Below are positions 60,431 to 64,000 of a stretch of 64,000 nucleotides of DNA, one piece after another. A program made the translations under genes and the position numbers. The notes under the pieces are model-generated. The model ran no database searches. It had not been told where the DNA came from and worked only from the letters and a program-made list of their open reading frames with translations. The DNA is taken from NCBI GenBank assembly GCA_002914845.1, contig JXTC01000034.1:593432-657431 (forward strand), given 5' to 3'. Every line of letters begins with the position of its first letter. Position 1 is the first letter of the stretch. This DNA is from Trema orientale. Its lineage: Eukaryota; Streptophyta; Magnoliopsida; Rosales; Cannabaceae.

Positions 60431-61121
60431 TATAACGCCCCAAGTCCCACATCGGGTATGTTCTGGGAAGATCATGGGTATTTAAGTGATGGTCCACGAG
60501 CTCAAAAGTACCTTCAAGCTAGCACTTTTGGATGAGGCCCAGTGGTGTTACATTTGGAATCAGAGCCGACCCAGTCCATATCTGTGTGGGCCTTGGAAGG
60601 CTGCCACAGGTCGGAATCGTGGTGAATGTGGACCCCGCCCATAGGGGTTATATGTGGGCTATTGAATGTGGACCCCCTAGCGAGAACACTAGGCCCTTAA
60701 CTGGGGGAGATTGTAATGCCCCAAGTCCCACATCGGGTATGTTCTGGGAAGATCATGGGTGTTTAAGTGATGGTCTATGAGCCCAAAAGTACCTTCAAGC
60801 TAGCACTTTTGGGTGAGGTCTAGTGGTGTTACATTTGGAATCAGAGCCGACCCAGTCCATACCTATGTGGGCCTTGGAAGGCTGCCACGGGCCGGAATCG
60901 TGGTGAATGTGGACCCCGCCTATAGGGGTTATATGTGGGCTATTGAATGTGTACCCCCTAGCGAGGACGCTAGGCCCTTAACAGGGGGAGTTTGTAACGC
61001 CCCAAGTCCCACATCGGGTATATTCTGGGAAGATCATGGGTATTTAAGTGATGGTCCATGAGCCCAAAAGTACCTTCAAAGTTCAAGCTAGCACTTTAAG
61101 GTGAGGCCCAGTTGTGTTACA
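60431..61121 (+). mobile_element. tandem TRIM retroelement: LTR-internal-LTR-internal-LTR
   Basis: Three near-identical LTRs (60431-60552, 60712-60833, 60993-61121) of 122, 122 and 129 bp begin TGTAACGCCCCAAGTCCCAC (the first has TATAACG) and end GTGTTACA. Two 159-bp internal segments separate them (60553-60711 and 60834-60992). Each internal segment starts with TTTGGAATCAGAGCC, close to the primer-binding site for initiator Met-tRNA (TGGTATCAGAGCC), and ends in a purine tract like ACTGGGGGAGA. The LTR has a TATTTAAG box. The two 82-codon ORFs, one starting in LTR1 and one in LTR2, are the repeated internal DNA and not genes. The third LTR has a small duplication (ttcaaagttcaag). No target-site duplication: TTGGAG on the left, TAAATG on the right. 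Confidence 0.82.
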
Positions 61122-61169
61122 TAAATGTGACTATGCGTACAAAAAAAAGGGGGTTAGTTATATTAAGTA

Positions 61170-61312
61170 AATAATATAAAGATAAAAGAAAAGATAAAAG
61201 AGCCCTTGATTAATAGATATTATTTGGGGACACATTGGTAATTTTATTAGAGACCCTTTAAGAAACCCTAAGACTAATAATCTGCTCAGTTTATACGTAC
61301 GCTCTGTAGAGT

Positions 61313-61350
<38 letters not shown>

Positions 61351-62215
61351 CTATGGACATTTAAGAAGAAGAAGAAGATGAAGAGACCATTGTCATGGAT
61401 TATTGAGACTCACTCTTAAGGTAATAAATTCTTAATCAATTAAGTTTTATGTTTTAATTTGATTTTGGGATTGAGATTGAATGTCTAGGATTAGGGTTTT
61501 GAATTGCCTATAAATTATTTATAAAATATGGGGATGAATTTAATAGAGAAAGTAGCCTATTGATATTAGGATTCAAACAAGATAAATTTTGAGTGATTTG
61601 GTTAAGTAAATAGAAAGTTATGAATTTTTGAATTTTGGGCTAAGATGTAAAAACGTAGCAGAGATTATGATAGGCTTTTCAGGAACTTTTACTAGTCTGA
61701 TTAGGTCATATTTAGTATGGTTGGAAAGCTTATCGAATTATCTTTCCAACGGTATATAATTTGTCAAAAACGGACGTATAACCAGAGAGTCATAGCCAAT
61801 TGAAATGAGTACTACGAATCTAGAAAAATCTGAAACTTTGGGTACTCTTAGCAAAATGTGGCTGCGGCTTGTCCGACTATGCGGGACTTACCTATGGACC
61901 CTATAGCTACATTCTTGGTACTTTTAGGATCCCATGACTTGTAGAATATGTCCTCTAAGTTTGGTAATTTTTAGAAACATGTTAAAATTGTTATGAACCG
62001 TAAGAAATTGACATTATTGAGAATAGCTATGGAGTTGATTATAGAATATGCATGGGCAGCAAGTAGTCAATACTTTTAGTGTAATTAGAGTATGATTTTA
62101 TTATTGTGATACTTATATATGATTTGTATGATAATAGGTGTTTGAGAGGTTATGTTGATTAGGCAAAGCGAACGAGGTAAGTAACCCTTGATCTTTTCTA
62201 GTAACTTTTTGTACA
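61170..62215. mobile_element. truncated LTR-like sequence of another family
   Basis: It carries 'ggggacacattggtaatttta', 'gaaaccctaaga' and a (GA)n run (61314-61347). It then has 'gttggaaagcttatcgaat...ctttccaacgg' and 'gcgaacgaggtaagtaaccc', phrases I associate with LTRs of plant Ty3/gypsy elements. No coding domain or second LTR is present in the window. Boundaries and class are tentative. Confidence 0.4.
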
Positions 62216-62545
62216 AAAACTAAGTATTTTATTGTTTCTAATGAACTTATGTTTATAGAGTATTTTATTAAAAATATGTTTTCAAGTGAAAATATACTTT
62301 TTGCAAATAAGTTATTTATTGAAAGAAAATAATTTTATTGAAACAATCACTTTATTTAAAAAGTAATTTGATTCTATCTGATAATTATTTTGCACAAAAC
62401 TATGGATCAAGTATATGACATTGTTATTGAATATTGTTACATAAAAACTTGTTCGGGGTCGGAGTTGTACTCTGGATTAATTAATATGACCTGTACTTAA
62501 TTAAAATAAAACATAGGGTAATTGGATTAGACTGTTAGAATGCAC
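62216..62545. other. AT-rich spacer
   Basis: Nothing recognised between the LTR-like segment and the hairpin array. Confidence 0.35.
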
Positions 62546-62553
62546 AGCAGAAA

Positions 62554-63165
62554 GGGTTATCACAACACTTCCACGTGTCGAAACAGGATAGGCGGTTGTA
62601 ATAAGAACAACTCTTCCTACGTATCTTGACAGGATTGGCGGTTGTAAGAATGACTCACTTAGTGTGCATGAGAGAAAAATAATATTAAAAGTTGACAGAG
62701 GCGAATAAACCGACCATATTGTCAACTGAAGACTAGAAGTAATATAATAATACAATAAATAAATAGACAGAAATTTAAATATTACTAGTTGACTGAGGCG
62801 AATAAACCGACCATAGTGTCAATTAGGAATTAGTAGCAGAAATAAATTACAGAAAAATAAATAGTTAGAAACTGACGAAGGCGATACCATCCATATGTCA
62901 GTTTTAGTTAATTAGAGGGGTTAGAATTACGAGGCGGTAAGTCCAGCCATATTGTAAATAACTGAAATTAAAATGCTGAAATTTAAATAAAGCGGTGTGA
63001 CCGGTTGCGAGGGAAAACAACACAGATCACTAAATAAATGCGCACAATAATTAAAAGGAGAGAAAGTAACCGATTGCACTTAATGCAGCAATAGAGATTA
63101 CTTTACGGGAAAGGGGAAGCGTAGTAATTTATTGCACTTAGAGCAGCAATACGAATTACCCGCCA
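62554..63165. repeat. array of about nine short hairpins with diverged stems and partly conserved loops
   Basis: Inverted repeats follow one another every 47-97 bp. Clear stems are TTATCACAAC/GTTGTAATAA (62557-62604), AGTTGACA/TGTCAACT (62690-62727), AGTTGAC/GTCAATT (62787-62824), AAACTGAC/GTCAGTTT (62869-62904), AGTAA..ATTGC/GCAAT..TTACT (63065-63102) and GTAATT.ATTGC/GCAAT..AATTAC (63124-63159). Weaker ones lie at 62604-62649, 62925-62959 and 62993-63030. Loops share GGCGAATAAACCGACCATA (fully in two, partly in two more) or ATTGCACTTANNGCAGCAAT (two). No coding frame and no known family. Confidence 0.6.
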
Positions 63166-63182
63166 AGGTGAAGATATAAGAC

Positions 63183-63183
<1 letters not shown>

Positions 63184-63262
<79 letters not shown>
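63184..63262. repeat. (AT)n microsatellite, about 78 bp
   Basis: Uninterrupted AT dinucleotides, likely highly variable in length and a probable assembly hazard. It separates the hairpin array from the sequence to the right. Confidence 0.95.
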
Positions 63263-63265
<3 letters not shown>

Positions 63266-63599
63266 ACAGTAGAGAGCACAATACCTCGAACTTGTGCTAC
63301 AGGTCAAGGACAAAATTATGGAGAATAGCTCGGTTCCCAAAGATCTCTATGATATATAGTATAGCAATAATAATAATAACAAGGATAAGGATATAAGTGT
63401 GACTTATGTATGTATGTATATGAGTATGTGTATATATATATATGTGGATATATATATATATACGTATATATGTAGGTGTGTGATTTTGAGACTTGTGACC
63501 AAGTCTTGTGTGTATACAAAGATGGGGTGATAATTTTAGAGAAAGAAAATTGGATTAATAAATTTGGGAGAGAGAATAATTATAGCTTTAGATGGTGAT

Positions 63600-63900
63600 G
63601 TGAGTTGATGATGGTGATGGTGGGTTAATGTATTAGTTTTGGGAAAAAGAGAAAGTTGGAATAGGAGGAGGGTGAGTTTGAGTGAGAGAAAGATGCAAAA
63701 TATGGGCTGTCGTGTGTTATATATATATATATATGTTCTAAGTGAAATGTTGATGAGAAAGAGAGAGAAGAATTGGGCGGAGAAAACCGAGGAGGAGAGA
63801 GAGAGAATATAATAGACGATTTGCATTGAGAAGTAAAAAAATGAGCTGCCAGTTTATTGTCTTTATAGTACATATATATAGGAATATATATAGGAAGTAC
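63600..63900 (-). promoter_or_regulatory. possible minus-strand promoter and C/T-rich leader
   Basis: The minus strand shows a TATATATAGG box (about 63870-63885) followed by C/T-rich leader-like sequence (TCTCTCTCTCTCCTCCTCGG and later CTCACCCTCCTCCTATTCC) to about 63640. The inverted repeat GACACCT...AGGTGTC lies upstream at 63948-63970. The ORFs here are low complexity (Ser/Tyr-rich). A gene may continue toward the hairpin array, or this may be an LTR fragment. Confidence 0.3.
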
Positions 63901-64000
63901 AAGCGGTGGAGGAGATAAAAATAACTTGCAAATTCACCACATTCGACACCTAAGCATGTCAGGTGTCTTAAGCATGCAAATTGAGTGCTAATTTTGGACA

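Noticed and set aside
60532..61061. Two near-identical 82-codon plus-strand ORFs that look like a duplicated gene
   Set aside because: They lie across the TRIM, starting in an LTR and covering the internal segments; the similarity is that of the tandem retroelement DNA.
62554..63165. CRISPR-like array
   Set aside because: Spacing is irregular, the repeated part is a variable-stem hairpin, and the window is clearly plant nuclear DNA.

Overview
The window is plant nuclear DNA, very probably from a woody or herbaceous eudicot. It is strongly AT-rich, its genes carry short exons with GT-AG introns, and MITEs, SINEs, LTR fragments and a TRIM retroelement fill the space between genes. I could not identify the species from sequence alone. 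Every gene I can support lies on the minus strand.

Left half (0.35-32.2 kb): two paralogous rhamnogalacturonan lyase genes (PL4 family, pectin rhamnogalacturonan-I cleavage) lie at 353-8547 and 25110-31815. I could splice both by hand into 16 coding exons, giving 685 and 686 residues with the same intron phases, so they are a tandem duplication. A five-exon NADP-dependent cinnamyl-alcohol/mannitol-dehydrogenase-like gene (14493-17494, 360 residues) sits between them. The downstream lyase may have a 5.3-kb intron in its 5' UTR that holds a SINE and an LTR-like repeat. If so, its promoter lies just behind the dehydrogenase gene.

Right half (41-61 kb): a cluster of L-type lectin receptor kinase genes (LecRK, clade IX-like) shows stepwise decay. 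Two genes are intact and intronless (41365-43443 and 45514-47481). One is a pseudogene with a lost start codon, two in-frame stops and a truncated kinase (51559-53328). One is a lectin-domain remnant whose 5' end is cut by a TRIM (59759-60430). The cell-wall lyases, dehydrogenase and lectin kinases are compatible with wall remodelling and wall sensing, but nothing in the sequence shows that they act together.

Repeats: a tandem TRIM array (LTR-internal-LTR-internal-LTR, 60431-61121); two Mutator-type MITEs of 171-172 bp, each with a perfect 9-bp target-site duplication; a second Mutator-type MITE family; a 1.0-kb TIR element nested inside another repeat (19.3-20.8 kb); tRNA-derived SINEs with target-site duplications; a small foldback family; and four LTR-like fragments of one family. 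The most unusual structure is a run of about nine short hairpins at 62.55-63.16 kb. The stem sequence changes from hairpin to hairpin, pairing is kept, and parts of the loop are conserved. I know of no family that matches it.
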